From contig NC_081409.1 of NCBI RefSeq assembly GCF_030272615.1, positions 471,382,573-471,442,572 on the forward strand: DNA of 60,000 nucleotides. Reading direction: 5' to 3'. The position numbers were made by a program, and so were the translations under genes. Each line of letters opens with the position of its first letter. Within the stretch, counting starts at the first letter, position 1. Below the pieces are notes generated by a model that saw only the letters and a list, made by a program, of their open reading frames with translations, did not search any database and had not been told where the DNA came from. Below are positions 43,594 through 56,311 of this stretch, in pieces. Source of the DNA: Cryptomeria japonica. Taxonomy: Eukaryota > Streptophyta > Pinopsida > Cupressales > Cupressaceae.

Positions 43594-45627
43594 TTGTTCC
43601 CATTTGAAGAACCCAATTTAGTGCCAAACGACGATCAACGAGAAATTCTTGACGACTTAGATAACATGGCTTGGAAGTTAAAAACAAGTGCTCCTCAGTA
43701 CATGGGACTTAATTTTGAAATAAACCAAGAGTATATAAAGGGCATTAGATTTGAAAGAGAGGCAGAACAAGAATATGTTCAACGAGCACTTGAAAGACTT
43801 ACACTATGACAACAACAAGCTTCTCAACAAAAACCTCATCGTCCAAATCCTCAATAGAGCATCTACATTTTTGGATAGTCCTAAAGTTAGGTCTTTCATT
43901 TAGTCTTACAAGTTCACCATTTACATTTTATGTGCATCATAAATCTTTCATAGGTCTTAGTGTCATCATTAGAGTCCTTCAATTCCCACCACAAGATCAT
44001 AAAAGAAAAAAAGTAAGATGGATCCAAACAATGATCCACTGACTAATCCTACATGGAACATGCATGTATCAAACACTCAACCCCATAGACAGTTAAACTT
44101 TAACACTATACCTTAGATAGAAGAGATTTTAACAAAAATTAACATGCAAAGAGATCAAGGCCACCCAACAAGATCCATAGGTCCTCTTAATTCTCAATGC
44201 GCTTATAAATAATGACAGGGATATGTATCTTTTCCTATTATTGCAAAATGAGGCCAAGTTACCCCAAAATTTTGACGTTACAATGATCCTACCACTAGGT
44301 GTTAGTTTAAGTCAAAATTTTAGTCAAACACAAGATGGAGCTTCAATTTCTACACAAAATGCTACTCAAAGTGCACCAAGCTCATCAACTCAAGCAACTT
44401 TAGTTTCAACTACCAGCTCACAATATGACATGACTACATCAAGCATAAATACTCAAATGCATGCCAATGTTACCACCCAAACTGTATCAACTGTATCAAG
44501 CACTTCTACACAAAGTTAAACACAAACGTCACAAGTTTCAAACTTGGCAAGTACAACTCAACCATCCATTTCATATTCAATTGGATCAACTTATAGCCAT
44601 CAAAATATAAATCCAGGTCCCACTAGCTCATTTAGCATGCAATTTTATTACTTTACTCCACCCAGTGGGACCCAAAACACTCAAGGGTACAAATTTTCAA
44701 CATTCCAACAACTGCCGGTATACACTAGCACTAATCCATTTGTTGGTAATACATACATGCAAAATGTACATTTAACTCAAACACATATCCTCACTCAACA
44801 GATGCAAACTCTTCAACAACAAATGATAAGCATACAATCGAGAAATGAAAATAAAAACTATACAATATAGGATTTATGTCAATACCCTTTTGATCACATG
44901 CCATACATGCCAACATTCCCTCCTCATTTTGAAACACCCAAGTTTGAAAGATATAGAGGAAAAGGTGATACCATGGATCATATCAGAGAATTATTCACAA
45001 CTTGCATTAAGGTTGCTTATGAGGACACATACTTGATGAGGTTATTTCCCAAAAGTCTTGGGGGATCTACTATGGAATGGTTCTCACATCTTCCACCAAA
45101 TATTACATCATGGGGTGAGTTAGCTGAATAGTTTATAGGAAATTTCTCAAACAACATTGATACCCTAGTAACTTTAATGGATCTATGTGCTGCAAAGAAA
45201 AAAGAGAATGAAAATTTTGCATCATTTCTACAATGGTTGAGATCTTTGTACTACAAAATTCCCAAGTCATGTCCCAGAAATTTAGCAAGTTGATATTTTC
45301 ATAGAAAACCTAATTTCTCAAATCAAGTATTCGATACAAATATAATGTCTTTCCTCATTCAAGCGAATTACTGAAAAGGTCTTAAAATGTGAGAAGGGCC
45401 TTATAGAGAAAGGCATTTTGAAATATGGTGCCTCAACTAACAATACAAACAATGAAAGGCCAACATTTTGGTCAAAGAACAAAAATGTGACCAATGATGG
45501 GGTTGTAGATGCTCAGGTAGTGAATAGAGTTCAACCGGTGATGTCATTACAAGGACCAGTCCAATCACCAAACATAAATCAATTTCAAGAAAACAATACA
45601 GCTTCAATGAATGAAAATGCCTTATAA
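43594..45627 (+). pseudogene. Tat-like Gypsy gag
   Basis: N-terminal part 43594-43809 (EPNLVPNDDQREILDDLDN, APQYMGLNFEINQEYI) ends at a stop, then fragments in shifted frames follow. A Gln/Ser/Thr-rich middle lies at 44223-44870. The gag core is at about 44885-45420: PPHFETPKFERYRGKGDTMD, HIRELFTTCI, GGSTMEWFSHLPPNITSWGE, FASFLQWLRSLYYKIP. The C-terminal linker runs to 45627. Many stops and frameshifts. Gag core wording and the later G-patch and double RNase H place it in the Tat group of Ty3/Gypsy. Confidence 0.75.
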
Positions 45628-46329
45628 TCAACTAGTACAAGACTGCCAAGGATTGACACTCCAAGAAGAAATTACACACCACTTGGAGAGCCTACTGAAT
45701 CGACACTCAAAAAGCCAATACGGAATAATGCAATCACTTTGCCAAAAATTAGAGTATATGAACTAGGTCCTTTCAAACCAACCTAGTGGAATGACAATGA
45801 CTTCTATGATTACTATCGCACAAAGGACTACAAGACATCAAGTTGTTACAAAATGTAAAACTTGATTCAAGATCTCATAGACCAAGGTGACATAAATATA
45901 GAAACCAACAAGGGATCAACTAATATAAATCATACTATCTTTAAAGATCCCTTTGTCAAACATGATAAGGGAAAGGCTTCTAGCTTAGGGGCACAAGATA
46001 ATACGGAAAATTATACCAAGGTTGCATATGATTATATCATCATTACTCTCAGTGTAGGAGATGGTATATTTGCTACCATCACCATAAATTCAAGGGATAG
46101 AGATTGTGTAGTATTTACATGCTGATCAAATGTAAGATTACAAGGAGTGCTTTCTAATCCACCTCCAACCATAGGAAATTACAATATGGTTGATTAATTG
46201 AAAAAGACCCCAATACAAATATCACTCTTTGAGTTGCTCCAAATATCACTGAATCATAGAGCTATTTTAAACAAGGCTCTTTAGGACTTAGTCATTGCCT
46301 AGGATATAGATGAAAATACTTTCCAATCC

Positions 46330-46656
46330 ATGGTTGGAAATTTGGCTGCTGCTACCCACATTGCTTCCACAGACCAAGATATTCCTACAAATATGCCTTT
46401 ACATAATGATCCACTACACTTGGAAGTTTTCATCCATAAGAAAAAAGTGAGAAGAGTGTTGATAGATGTTGGAGTTGGTTTAAACATATGTACACTCAAC
46501 TTGATTAAGGGTTTGGGATACTCACATCTACATATTGATCCAACAAAGAGGATAAATGTTAAGGCATATTATGATGAGGAACATCCATCAAAAGGTGTAG
46601 TTACTCTACCAGTACAAGCAGGCCCTATCACAACTATATTACATTCCAAGTCCTAG
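46330..46656 (+). pseudogene. Tat-like aspartic protease
   Basis: 108 open codons with the retropepsin core RRVLIDVGVGLNICTLNLIKGLGY: D at the active site, followed by V-G where S/T-G is usual. The flanking DPLHLEVFIHKKK and GVVTLPVQAGP match the flap and following strands of plant Gypsy proteases. The D-V-G triplet would be unusual for an active enzyme. Confidence 0.7.
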
Positions 46657-47209
46657 ATAGAGAGCTACAGTACAATATGTTGCTAGTTCTCCCATGTATT
46701 AATGCAATGTAGGAAGTGTCATCGACATTTCATCAGTGTGTCAAATTCCCACACAATGATGTTGAGATCACCATACATGGTGACCCAAACCCATTATAGC
46801 ATTGCAACCATTTGAAGGCAAGTGTTGATAATCAAATTCTCATCAACCAAGCAACTCCGATCACATCACAAATGGAATCATTAATAGGGACAAATTCATA
46901 GGCATCTACACCTTGTACCCTTACCACACCATCTTTGCAAATTACAGAAGTAGGATGTGGTGAATATTCCATCTCAGACAAACCAGTGGCTTGACAGTTA
47001 TCTCTCTCCCTAAGATCTTTTGGGAGGCCTCTATCTACTCAAAATAGACAAGAAAAAGGAAAGAAAATAGTCAAATATTTAGACACTTTCTCTTTCATCC
47101 AATGGGGTGATTTACAAGAGGAATCTCCAAATGAAGATGTGAACCAATGGCTATATAGAGAAGAATATGACATGACTATAATCAAGCTTCCCTTAGATCA
47201 ATGTGGAAA

Positions 47210-47513
47210 TAGTTTCAAAATGTTGCAAAAACATGGCTATGATGGAATAACAGGCTTGGGACCAAAAAAATGAGGAAGGATAAAACCTATTTTGCCTCTA
47301 GAGAATCCAAGGAATCAAGGTTTGGGATACAAGCACATATCAAAAGTGTCAAAGGTTAGACAAAAAACACTAGATATATTAAATAGGCCTACTATGACAA
47401 CACAAAATTCTGAATTAGCACCTCAAAGCAATTCTTCTATAAGGGTGTTTGCACCATCATCCCAAACAAGGGAAGTACATGAACTAAGTGGAGAAGACCT
47501 CCAACTCCTTTAA
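47210..47513 (+). pseudogene. G-patch domain segment
   Basis: Between protease and RT the frame reads LQKHGYDGITGLGPKK, stop, GRIKPI, then NPRNQGLGYKHISKV. Spaced glycines and aromatic residues fit a G-patch, an RNA-binding module that occurs downstream of protease in several Tat/Ogre-type plant Gypsy elements. One TGA at about 47272 breaks it where Gln or Arg is expected. Confidence 0.6.
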
Positions 47514-48299
47514 GAAACTAGTATGACACTCGCCAGTGATTCAAACATGGAAATTGCATCATCAAGACAAGCTAATGTGGTAATGGAAATGAGCCTAGCA
47601 CCAGTAAGGGATTTAGATGTTGAAAGACTAGAATACCTTATTCTAGAAATGAGAGGTTTCTGCATCACAAAACAAGGATCCACAAGCCATGGGAATATCC
47701 TATTATTTATTAATAAAACTAAAACTTCACTTTCTCCCATTGAGGAAGTTGATTAACCATATGGAGAAGGATCATACATTGGGACATATATTAAAGGTAT
47801 AACTAATTCTCATGATTATCAATTCTTATCTCTTCATAGTTGTATCACCTATACAATTGATAGAGCTTATGATAATAAACCACCTGTTGATGATGGCATC
47901 ACTTATGAAGACAAGAAAATAGATCCAAATTCATGGAAAAAAGAATATGATAATAGGGTATGCATGATGTCTGCAACACCTTATAGAGAAGAGAGTGAGG
48001 ATTTGTGTCTTATATATCCACAGTTGATAGATTGGGGGAAACATGAAGAACCACATGTGGATTGGGTTGAAAATGATGAAGCTATAGTAGAGTTCTTGGG
48101 TGTTAGAGAGGGATTTCCCTATGATGATCATGAAGCTAGATTTGAATTATACCTGGACCAAATAAGATACTTTGGAGAAGCAAGCTCCTATATGTCACAA
48201 GATCATGATGAAATAGAGATGGGAAAAAGCATCTTAGATAATCTTCCCATTAACCAAGAAAGTTATGTATTATTTGTTGAAAAGACAACATAAGTCAAT

Positions 48300-49290
48300 A
48301 TAGGAGAAGTTGAAGTTGTACATAAGATACGATTGACTGAATCATTTAATCTTAAAGAGAAAGATGAATTTATTTAGTTCTTCAAGAAAAGGCCCATAAA
48401 CTTTTCTTGGTCTTATCCAGACATGCTTGGGCTGGATCCATAATTAATGTAACATCATCTAATGTTGTTTCCAGGAATCAAGATGTATAAACAAAAGCTC
48501 TGCAAGATGCATCCATAGATTGCGTTGCTAGTAAAAGTGGAATTACAAAAGCTATTAGATGTGGGATTCATAAAACCCATAGACTATGCAAAATGGATAT
48601 CAAATCTAGTACTAGTGACTAAACCCATTGGGGGCATAAGAATCTGCACAAATTTCAAAGATCTAAATAAAGCTTATCTTAAAGTTGACTTCCTAATCCC
48701 CATTATAGACATGATAGTTGAATTAACTATTGGAAATGAAATGTCGCCACTCATGGATAGTTTTCAAGCTATAATCAAATTAGAATCACGCCATAAGACT
48801 AACACAAAACAATATTCACCTGTCCCTAGGGAGCCTACTATTGGAATGTCATGCCTTTCAGTCTCAAGAATGCTGGTGCAACATATCAAAGAGAAATGAT
48901 GATATTGTTCCATGACATGATAGATGACATCATGGAAGACTTTGTGGATGATATATTAGCAAAATCTAGAACCTAAGAAGGTCACCTAGATGTTCTTGCC
49001 AAAATATTTGATAAACTTGAAAAGTACAAAGTCAGACTCAATCCAAAAAAGTGTGTGTTCGATGTCACAACTGGTAAACTTATAGGTTTCATTGTTTCTA
49101 ATAGAGGTATTGAGGTGGATCTCACAAAAGTAAAAGAAATTCTTGAAATTCCAATACCATCGATACTCAAGAAGTTAAGGGGATTGCAAGGAAGATTACA
49201 ATCAATAAGAAGATTTATTGCACAATATGCTAACAAGTGCCACCCATTCCAACACTTATTGAAGAAAGGAATCACCTTCAAGTGGACAAA
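48300..49290 (+). pseudogene. Reverse transcriptase, Tat-like
   Basis: Includes KVELQKLLDVGFIKPI, ISNLVLVTKPIGGIRICTNF (fingers; K-I-G for usual K-N-G), FKDLNKAY and, after a frameshift near 48760, AYYWNVMPFSLKNAGATYQR. The catalytic box is FVDDILAKS near 48938-48960. The thumb and connection follow at 49055-49290 (KVRLNPKKCVFDVTTGKLIG, LRGLQGRLQSIRRFI). Stops at about 48975 and 49292. The catalytic Asp pair is preserved, but frameshifts rule out function. Confidence 0.8.
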
Positions 49291-49299
49291 TTAGTGCCA

Positions 49300-49690
49300 G
49301 GAACCATTCTGGGCATTAAAATATTCTCTTGACAACACTAGTTCTAGCTACACCAATTCTAGGCAAGTCTTTACTATTTTATATATCAACGACAAATTCA
49401 TCTTAGGGAGCTCTCTTGGTGCAACATGATGACTAAGGGAAAGAACGAGCCATGTACTATATCAGCAAAACATTTATTGGATATAAGCTCAACTACACTC
49501 CCATAGAACGAGCATATTTAGCAGTGATCTTCGCATCCCGAAGGCTTAGGTACTATATGCTGTCATAAAGTTTAACTCATTGTATGCATTGATCCTCCTA
49601 AGTACCTTCTAATAAGAGCAACACTAACTAGAAAACTAGCCAAGTGGGTCATGATTTTGAGTGAGTTTGACATATAATATATGGATAGAA
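49300..49690 (+). pseudogene. Gypsy RNase H
   Basis: Recognised from ERAMYYISKTFIGYKLNYTP and IERAYLAVIFASRRLRYYML (about 49440-49565), the usual RNase H text after a Gypsy RT. A frameshift separates it from LAKWVMILSEFDI and the linker leading to the second RNase H. Confidence 0.7.
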
Positions 49691-49794
49691 AGGTGATAAA
49701 GGATCAAATTATAGTAGATCAATTGGCAAAAGATCCTTTACAAGATAGTTACCCTCTATTGACAGATTTTCTTAATGATTTTTTGTTCACATTG

Positions 49795-50200
49795 GCAGCA
49801 TCCAGTAGTTGGAAATTGTACTTTGATGGTTCCTACACATACAGTGGAGCAGGTGCGAAAATTAATTTAATTCCAAAGTCATTTAGAATTAGCTTTCCTT
49901 GCACAAATAAAATAGTTGAATACAAGGCTCTCATCATAGGACTTCACACCAACATACAGTGAAAGATAATAGACCTGCATGTTCATGGTGATTCCTAGCT
50001 AATCATCAATCAAGTCAATGCCAATTATAACACTTAAGATGATAAACTAATTCCTCATTAGAATATGGTAGAAGATCTCAAACAACACTTCAACCACATC
50101 ACTTTTGAATAGATTCCAAGGATGCAGAACAAGGCAACTGATGCAATGGCTACAATGGGGTCTCTCCTAGACATTCCCAACAATGAAACCCAGTTCAAAT
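49795..50200 (+). pseudogene. Second, archaeal-type RNase H (aRNH)
   Basis: WKLYFDGSYTYSGAGAKINL gives the first catalytic Asp, FPCTNKIVEYKALIIGL the Glu, and VHGDS the second Asp. Gln-rich text and a closing IPRMQNKATDAMATMGSLL follow. This extra RNase H between the Gypsy RNase H and integrase is characteristic of the Tat lineage. Stops occur at about 49960, 49997 and 50034, mainly at expected Gln positions. Confidence 0.75.
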
Positions 50201-50389
50201 TCTTAGTAGAATAATTGATGGTACTGACATATGAGATTCCATCATCTGAATATGTGTGCATGATTGTGGGTCCTGAATCCTCATGGTATTAAGAGATATA
50301 TACATACATACATGACTAGTATATGTCTCTTGACTTATCAAGAAATCAAAGAAAAAATCTCATTCATCAGGCATCCAGACATGCCATCA

Positions 50390-51540
50390 TTGCTGACACA
50401 TTGTATATATAGAGCCTAGACAGAACACTTCTTCGATGTCTAAATTTTGAAGAAGCACAACTTTACTTAAAAGAGGTACATGACAAGATTTGTGGTGCAC
50501 ATTCCAGTGGTCCTAGACTAGCAAAGAAACTACTAAGAACTGGATATTATTGGCCTACTATGGAAAATGATTCTTACAAATATGTACAAAAATGTACACA
50601 ATGCCAGGTACATAGGGATTTCATTCATACACTTTCTCAAGGTCTCCAACCTATCACATCACCATGACCATTATCATAATAGGGACTAGATCTTGTTGGA
50701 AAATTTAACCCTACTTCTTCCAATGGACACAAGTTCATGCTAACAACTACCAAATATTTCACCAAGTGGGTTGAGGCAATCCCTCTAACATATACCACTA
50801 TTAAGTAGATAGTAAAATTCATTCTTAACTATATTATCTACTGGTATGGAATCCCATTGTATATATTAAGCAATAATGGGCGTCCATTCAAGAATAAAGA
50901 AATGTGTGAGCTATATGATCAACTATAGATACAATAAAGATTTACAACTCCATACTAGCCACAAAGAAACATAAACGAAGAGGTAACTAACAAAATAACA
51001 TTGAAGATCCTAAAGAAAGTTGTTAATAAAGAAGGACAAGCCTGGTATCTCCAGTTAAATCCCACACTTTGGGCTTATAGAATAGGTGTGCGGAAAACCA
51101 TAGGAGAAACACCTTATTCATTGGTCTATGGAATAGAAATCATCCTACCCATTGAAATAGAAACAAATTCTCTAAGAGTTAACCTGAAACACATCATATC
51201 AAAAGAAGACTACCAAGTTGTAAGATTGCAAGAGCTAGAAATGCTTGATGAAAAGTGACAAAGAACATTGAATCACTTGAAAGGCTATTAGAACATATTG
51301 AGAAGGAGATACAACAAAAGAGTAAGGCCAAGAAACTTTGAGGTGGGAAATCTAGTCCTAAAAGAGAATCAAAGGATGTTGATAGAGCGTGAAAAACCAA
51401 TAAAATTCAAACCTAACTGGTTGGGTCCTTTTGTAATAACAAGGGTAATTGAAAATGGAGCATATCATTTGACCATCATGGAGGGAAATCCACTCCTTGA
51501 TCCCATGAAAAAAATGCACCTTAAACAATACTACATCTAA
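50390..51540 (+). pseudogene. Integrase, Tat-like
   Basis: Zinc domain: H in VHDKICGAH, then LLRTGYYWPTMENDSYKYVQ and CTQCQVH. Core: first Asp in GLDLVGKF; the second site reads LSNNGRPF, so the expected Asp is Asn; the Glu is in NINEEVTNK. C-terminal part: KTIGETPYSLVYGIEIILPI and a GPF-type module (LGPFVITRVIENGAYHL), closing at MHLKQYYI and TAA 51538-51540. Several stops and frameshifts in the core. Confidence 0.8.
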
Positions 51541-52160
51541 TCGCTGGGTAGTGTAGATTTCATTTCCTGCATTTGCATATCATTTTCTCACCATTGCATT
51601 GCATCCATTTTCCTTTAAAAAGTTGCATCATAGTTGCATTCTCATAAAACTTCTTATGCATTGCATTAGCATGTAGCTACATCAATAATACAAGGCAATT
51701 ATCTTAGTAGATCACCTGTTTGCACAGGTAAAGAGAAAGGGTTATCTCATTTCTTAGATACTCATTCAGGAAGATTTCATAACCTAAGGTCACTCATCAT
51801 CAAACATCACCTTGTGATAACACTTTGTCTATGGTTGGGTAGAAGTTTTAGTATTTGTGCCTTGTTACTGAAATTCTATCAATTTTTATATATCACACAT
51901 TAATCGTTTCCTCCAAATCATTCAAGATACCCAGTTAATCATATGGCTAGTGAAAAATCCAAAATTCCGCTTCAATGCCATTGTAATTGTCACACCCATG
52001 TAGGTTTCATTACTTATAAGCCAATGCAAAGAATAAAAAACAAATAAAAAGAGATATGCCTAATTACATATAAAAAATGTCAAATCAAAAGAGCAAAAGA
52101 TATATAACTGAAATATCATGCATTAGAAAGTGCAATAAAAGCTTGGTTGTGGTGAATTTA
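51541..52160. other. 3' untranslated DNA of the first Tat-like element
   Basis: AT-rich with repeated TTGCATT strings (51570-51680). No gene recognised. The boundary to the next element lies before 52210, where gag text starts. No LTR pair could be identified. Confidence 0.35.
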
Positions 52161-52209
52161 ACTGATAAACAAAACTTGTTAAGGACCTTTTCATGAAATA
52201 ATTAGTCTA

Positions 52210-53150
52210 AAAAGGCAATAGGTAACACCTTCTAGGCCCCCTTTCCAAAATTATCAAGGAGGGAGACCCTCGTATCAACATAACTAGTTCCAGGGAGGCG
52301 TGAAGGCTGCTCAAATACAACCAAATAACCAGATTGTACCTATTCTGACCTCTTTGCAAGCCATCCCACTTAATGAAAGTAGAGAGCTAGTAGCAAGTCA
52401 AAATAACTTAGTAGATGATACCAACTCTTGGTGTTTCCCCTACAATGATGCTCAAATGCCATGAAATTTCCCATAGGGAAATATGCAGCAGAAGGTGGCA
52501 AAAAAAAGAAGTCAAATAATGAATCCTAATGTTGGAGTATACACTTCCCCTGGGATGGAAGACAATGTGATTATGACTCAAATTTAGAGTATGTCCTTGG
52601 AACAAGAAGCAAAAATTTCCCCAAATCATGCCCTTTCCTCATGGATGGTGGACGAGGAAGCAATGTTTACAAATAATGCTTCTGTGTCATCTTCAAAGAT
52701 GCCCTGGGTACAATCCGGTTATAATATTCACTCAAAGCATCAATTTATGGAAGAACTTATGGTGCAATAGCCAAAGGTGATTCTAGATAAGTCTTAAGAG
52801 TAGCCTGTTGTATTTTACACTATTCAAAAGCCCAAAGAGTTCATTCCCTACAAGACTAAAGAACCAAAAGTTCCTATCCATATGACTGTTGATATGGTGG
52901 AAAAATTAAAGAAGGCTCTTGCAAATGTGTCCTTATGGGATATCCTCATGATTCCCAGGTATAGATCCCTTCTATGGGAAGTGCTAGGAGAGATAGAGAA
53001 TCCCACAACCAAATCTACAACAAATTCATCATGCATAAAGCACAAAGAGATAGAGTCTAGAGTTCAATAACAATCACATACATTACTTACCAATGAGGAA
53101 GAAGTTCCTACTAATGCAAGGTGGATAAATTGAAACCTAATCCTTTTTTT
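52210..53150 (+). pseudogene. Gag C-terminal region of a second Gypsy element
   Basis: Gag-like linker PPFQNYQGGRPSYQHN, FQGGVKAAQIQPNNQ, followed by fragments that include IHMTVDMVEKLKKALANVSL and WEVLGEIENPTTKS near 52880-53020. Many stops. It is in the same orientation as, and directly after, the first Tat-like element. It starts without a gag core, so it is truncated on the left. Confidence 0.55.
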
Positions 53151-53184
53151 TAACTCTTATTGTAGGGGATAAATTTCTCCATAA

Positions 53185-53440
53185 CTCTATATTGATTTCA
53201 GAGCTAGTACCATAGTAATTCCTAAGAAAATAGTAGAAGTTTTAAAAGTATAATATGAGCCCCTAAATAGAAGAGTCACACAACTTGATGGGAATAGGGT
53301 CCAGGCTATAGGTTTGATTAAGAGCCTTCTGCTTAATTTATTTTCTTGTTTGAGCATCACGGTCCCTCAAGAAGTGGTAATTATTGATATTCCCCTATTT
53401 TTGGCCTTTGTCTATCTAAATATTTTATTGCTAAGATAGG
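53185..53440 (+). pseudogene. Aspartic protease of the second Gypsy element
   Basis: The text IDFRASTIVIPKKIVEVLKV gives a retropepsin start with the active-site triplet altered, followed by RVTQLDGNRVQAIGLI and VPQEVVIIDIPLFLAFVYL, which match the plant Gypsy protease flap and C-terminal strand. Inactive by substitution and stops. Confidence 0.55.
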
Positions 53441-53807
53441 AGGATACTTCTGACTGGACTGGTCTCACCTTATCCTTAGAACCAATCATGAAGCTAAATT
53501 GAAAATACTATTTGAACCTTTACATTCAGAGCACATAGCCAATGAGGCCATGGTATATTTTTAAGCAACTCATACTTTCATTACTGGAAATAAGATGAAG
53601 TGTGTTGAATTGCTTGAAGATGAGAAAGTAACTGGCGACCGGACTTCGGATCAAGAGGTTTTCCTTAATGAATTCATAGATACCGATCCCTATGGAAATT
53701 ATGATGCCATAGGAATCAAAACTTATGTGATATTTGATGAGGAGCAAATAATTCCTAAAGTGTCAAAAGACTCACAAGGCAAGAAAAAGGAAGAAGAGGA
53801 CCAAATT

Positions 53808-54110
53808 TCAAAGCTCTGGACCTTATAATTTGATGGAGAAAGATTCAAAATAGGATTCAGAGCAGGTATTTGTCTAACATTTCCATTCGGAGAGTAGACC
53901 CTTAGGTCTTATCGCTTCCTTTTTGCTTGCTCAAATAATGAAGCAGAACATGAAGGATATCTGCTGCAAAGCATGTTTGCATACACTCATACCATCATAA
54001 AGTCTAGGACTTAATCAAAAGCTTTGAATTTTTCATTATCCAAAGAATTCCCTGGAAGACAAATGAAAAAGTAGATCATATGGCTACAATAGGATCCCAG
54101 TTTGACGTTG
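53808..54110 (+). pseudogene. Archaeal-type RNase H placed before RT
   Basis: Frame reads SKLWTL, stop, FDGERFKIGFRAGICL (first Asp), then SYRFLFACSNNEAEHEGYLL (the Glu in NNEAE), and after a gap a closing region ending HMATIGSQFD. This is the aRNH signature. Unlike in the 43.6-51.5-kb element, it lies about 500-800 bases upstream of the RT start (54614). Confidence 0.65.
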
Positions 54111-54776
54111 TTTCAAGTTTGTTAGAAAACAAACTCTCGCTCTGGGTGATTGTTAGACCAACCATACCAAACAATGACCTAAATTGGCAAGTGTTTGAAA
54201 ATGATGCACAAATAGAAATGTTCATACAACAATCATGCCAGTTCACTAAACAGTTACAACCTAAGGTAGCAAAAGCATATGGTGATTAGGTTATTTAGTT
54301 GAGATCAAACAAGCTCTTGAAAGGTTTAATCACACTCAAAAGCTTGTTTGATTGCGATGAAAAAATAAATGATAAAAGGAAGTTTTTTGTTGACAAAGGA
54401 GATTACACTGATCTTTAAGTTGGACATTGAAGAAAGCTTAAAGTTTGTAAGAATGTTTTTCAATATGATAAAGATAGATTAGTCCATTTCTATGGCAAAT
54501 AAAAGGGAGTAATTGTATGGTCATATGACAAACTTAAAGGATATAATCCCACCATAATCCAGCATACTATCGAGCTCACTAAAGGATCAAAGCTAGTTAG
54601 ACAAAAATAACAATTGATTAACCCTAAAATTGAGTCCTTGATGTCTCAAGAACTCCATAAATTGATTGACTCCCAGATTATTTATCTGATCAAGCACAAC
54701 ACATGGGTTTCTAACTTGGTTCTAATTTGCAAAAAGAATGGGGATATTTGTCTTTGTGTGGATTTACAAGACTTAA
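54111..54776 (+). pseudogene. Connector and RT start, interrupted by an LTR
   Basis: After the RNase H comes a linker (SLWVIVRPTIPNNDLNWQVF, LQPKVAKAYGD), then the RT entry: TIIQHTIELT, LINPKIESLMSQELHKLIDS, TWVSNLVLICKKNGDICLCV, DLQDLM. RT is cut at 54777 by the start of a Copia LTR. Several stops. The same segment is duplicated at 56312-57136. Confidence 0.75.
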
Positions 54777-56238
54777 TGTTGGCATTCTATTGTCATTGAT
54801 GTCAACTAGAATGCATTTACTGGTATGGATGGCTACCGGTATGCAAGGTGTATGCAAGATGCAAACAAAATATGTTACTGGTATGGATGTTTACTGGTGA
54901 GTAAGCATTAGTAAGCATAGAGATAACTAAAGGTAAGACTAGTTATGTCAACCAGTATAGCATAATCAACATGTATGTACTGTCAACTAGTATGCAAGAA
55001 GGTGTAGTATCAACCGGTAAACAATGTTGGCAATTTAGAGGAATTAATTATGTGTTGCATTGATGTTTTGTCATTGATGTCAACACTAGCTATTTTTATG
55101 TCTACCGGCTTCCAGTAGAGTGGTTGGACTATGATATTGTTCTGGAAACCATCTCCAGTATTCTCCAATTTGGTCCAGCTTGTGGTATTGGCTTGGATTG
55201 GTTATTCATGTGTTGCCAATGCGTATCACATTTAGTTGGTTTGGGATTTGATAATCTAGATGCTATCATTTTTTCTAGTAAGTCTTTTGGTCACTGGTAA
55301 GGGTTTTACCGGTAGTGCTTTGATGAGGATATTTTGATGAATCCAATAAGTGGTGTTGGTGTGGCTTCTAGAGGGTTATCTTATGTGTGTTTGAGTTGAT
55401 CGGGTGTTTCATTTGGCTTATGGCGACCTATTATAGGCCTGGTCTTATTCTGCTAGGTTATGGACTGATTTGCGTAATGTGTTGGTTGATGCTCCTGATG
55501 CGTCACTGGTTGGATTTATTGTTTGAATTATATTGTTTCGGTCTTAGGCCGACTTGGTTTATCATTGGTTTGCAGGATTATATAACGGATCTATTTTATT
55601 ATCTTTGAGGTGGCCGACCTAATTGTTTAGGTCCCGGATTGGTATAAATATGGTGTAATATCTCTTTATAGATCATGGTTTGTATGGGATATAGGATTAT
55701 CTATTTGTGAATAATGTTGTAATCATATGTAGAGGTTTTGGTCAATCATAGGTGATTAAACTGGGTTTGTGAAAGAAGTTTAAGACCTCTCGCATTTAGC
55801 TTAACCAGAACTATACTCAGGCATAGGAGATGTTATTCTTGCAGTTCACTCATCTTTCTAGATTGTAGTATGGATTTATTTGTAGTCAGTGAGGCTCCTT
55901 TTGTGATAAGCAGTGTGCTCTAGGTAGTGTGTGTTCCTGCATGTGCATGCCCCTCTTATTGTAATCACATACTTGCTACAGAAGTATTATCTAATTGTGG
56001 GTAGGCTTCCCACCGTGGTTTTTCCCTTTACCGGGTTTTTTCATGTACAAATCTTGTTGTTATGTGTTATGGAAGTTTGGTTAATTATTTTGGAATTTAT
56101 GTTTATGCTTAACTATTACACCTGCTATTCTGATATTTGGTTTATGCATTCCGATAGAAGGTTTTGTGAGCTTAAAATTTTATAATTTGTTGACAACTTA
56201 TTCACCCCTCTCTCAGTTGTCTACCGGTTATCCTAACA
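54777..56238 (+). repeat. Copia LTR, duplication copy 1
   Basis: 1,462 bp, TGTTGGCATT to CCTAACA. Contains the hairpin motif at about 56011-56045 (CACCGTGG, TTTACCGGG) and a TATAAATA box at 55644. It interrupts the RT at 54777. Confidence 0.85.
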
Positions 56239-56240
56239 AT

Positions 56241-56252
56241 TGGTATCGGAGC
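56241..56252 (+). promoter_or_regulatory. Primer binding site, copy 1
   Basis: TGGTATCGGAGC, one base from the tRNA-Met complement, two bases after the LTR end. Only about 50 bases of leader follow before the duplicated Gypsy DNA. Confidence 0.85.
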
Positions 56253-56311
56253 TTGGTCCTCTTTTGCAAAAGATTAACCTCTTGAGGAAGATCCTATGGA
56301 AATGAACATGT

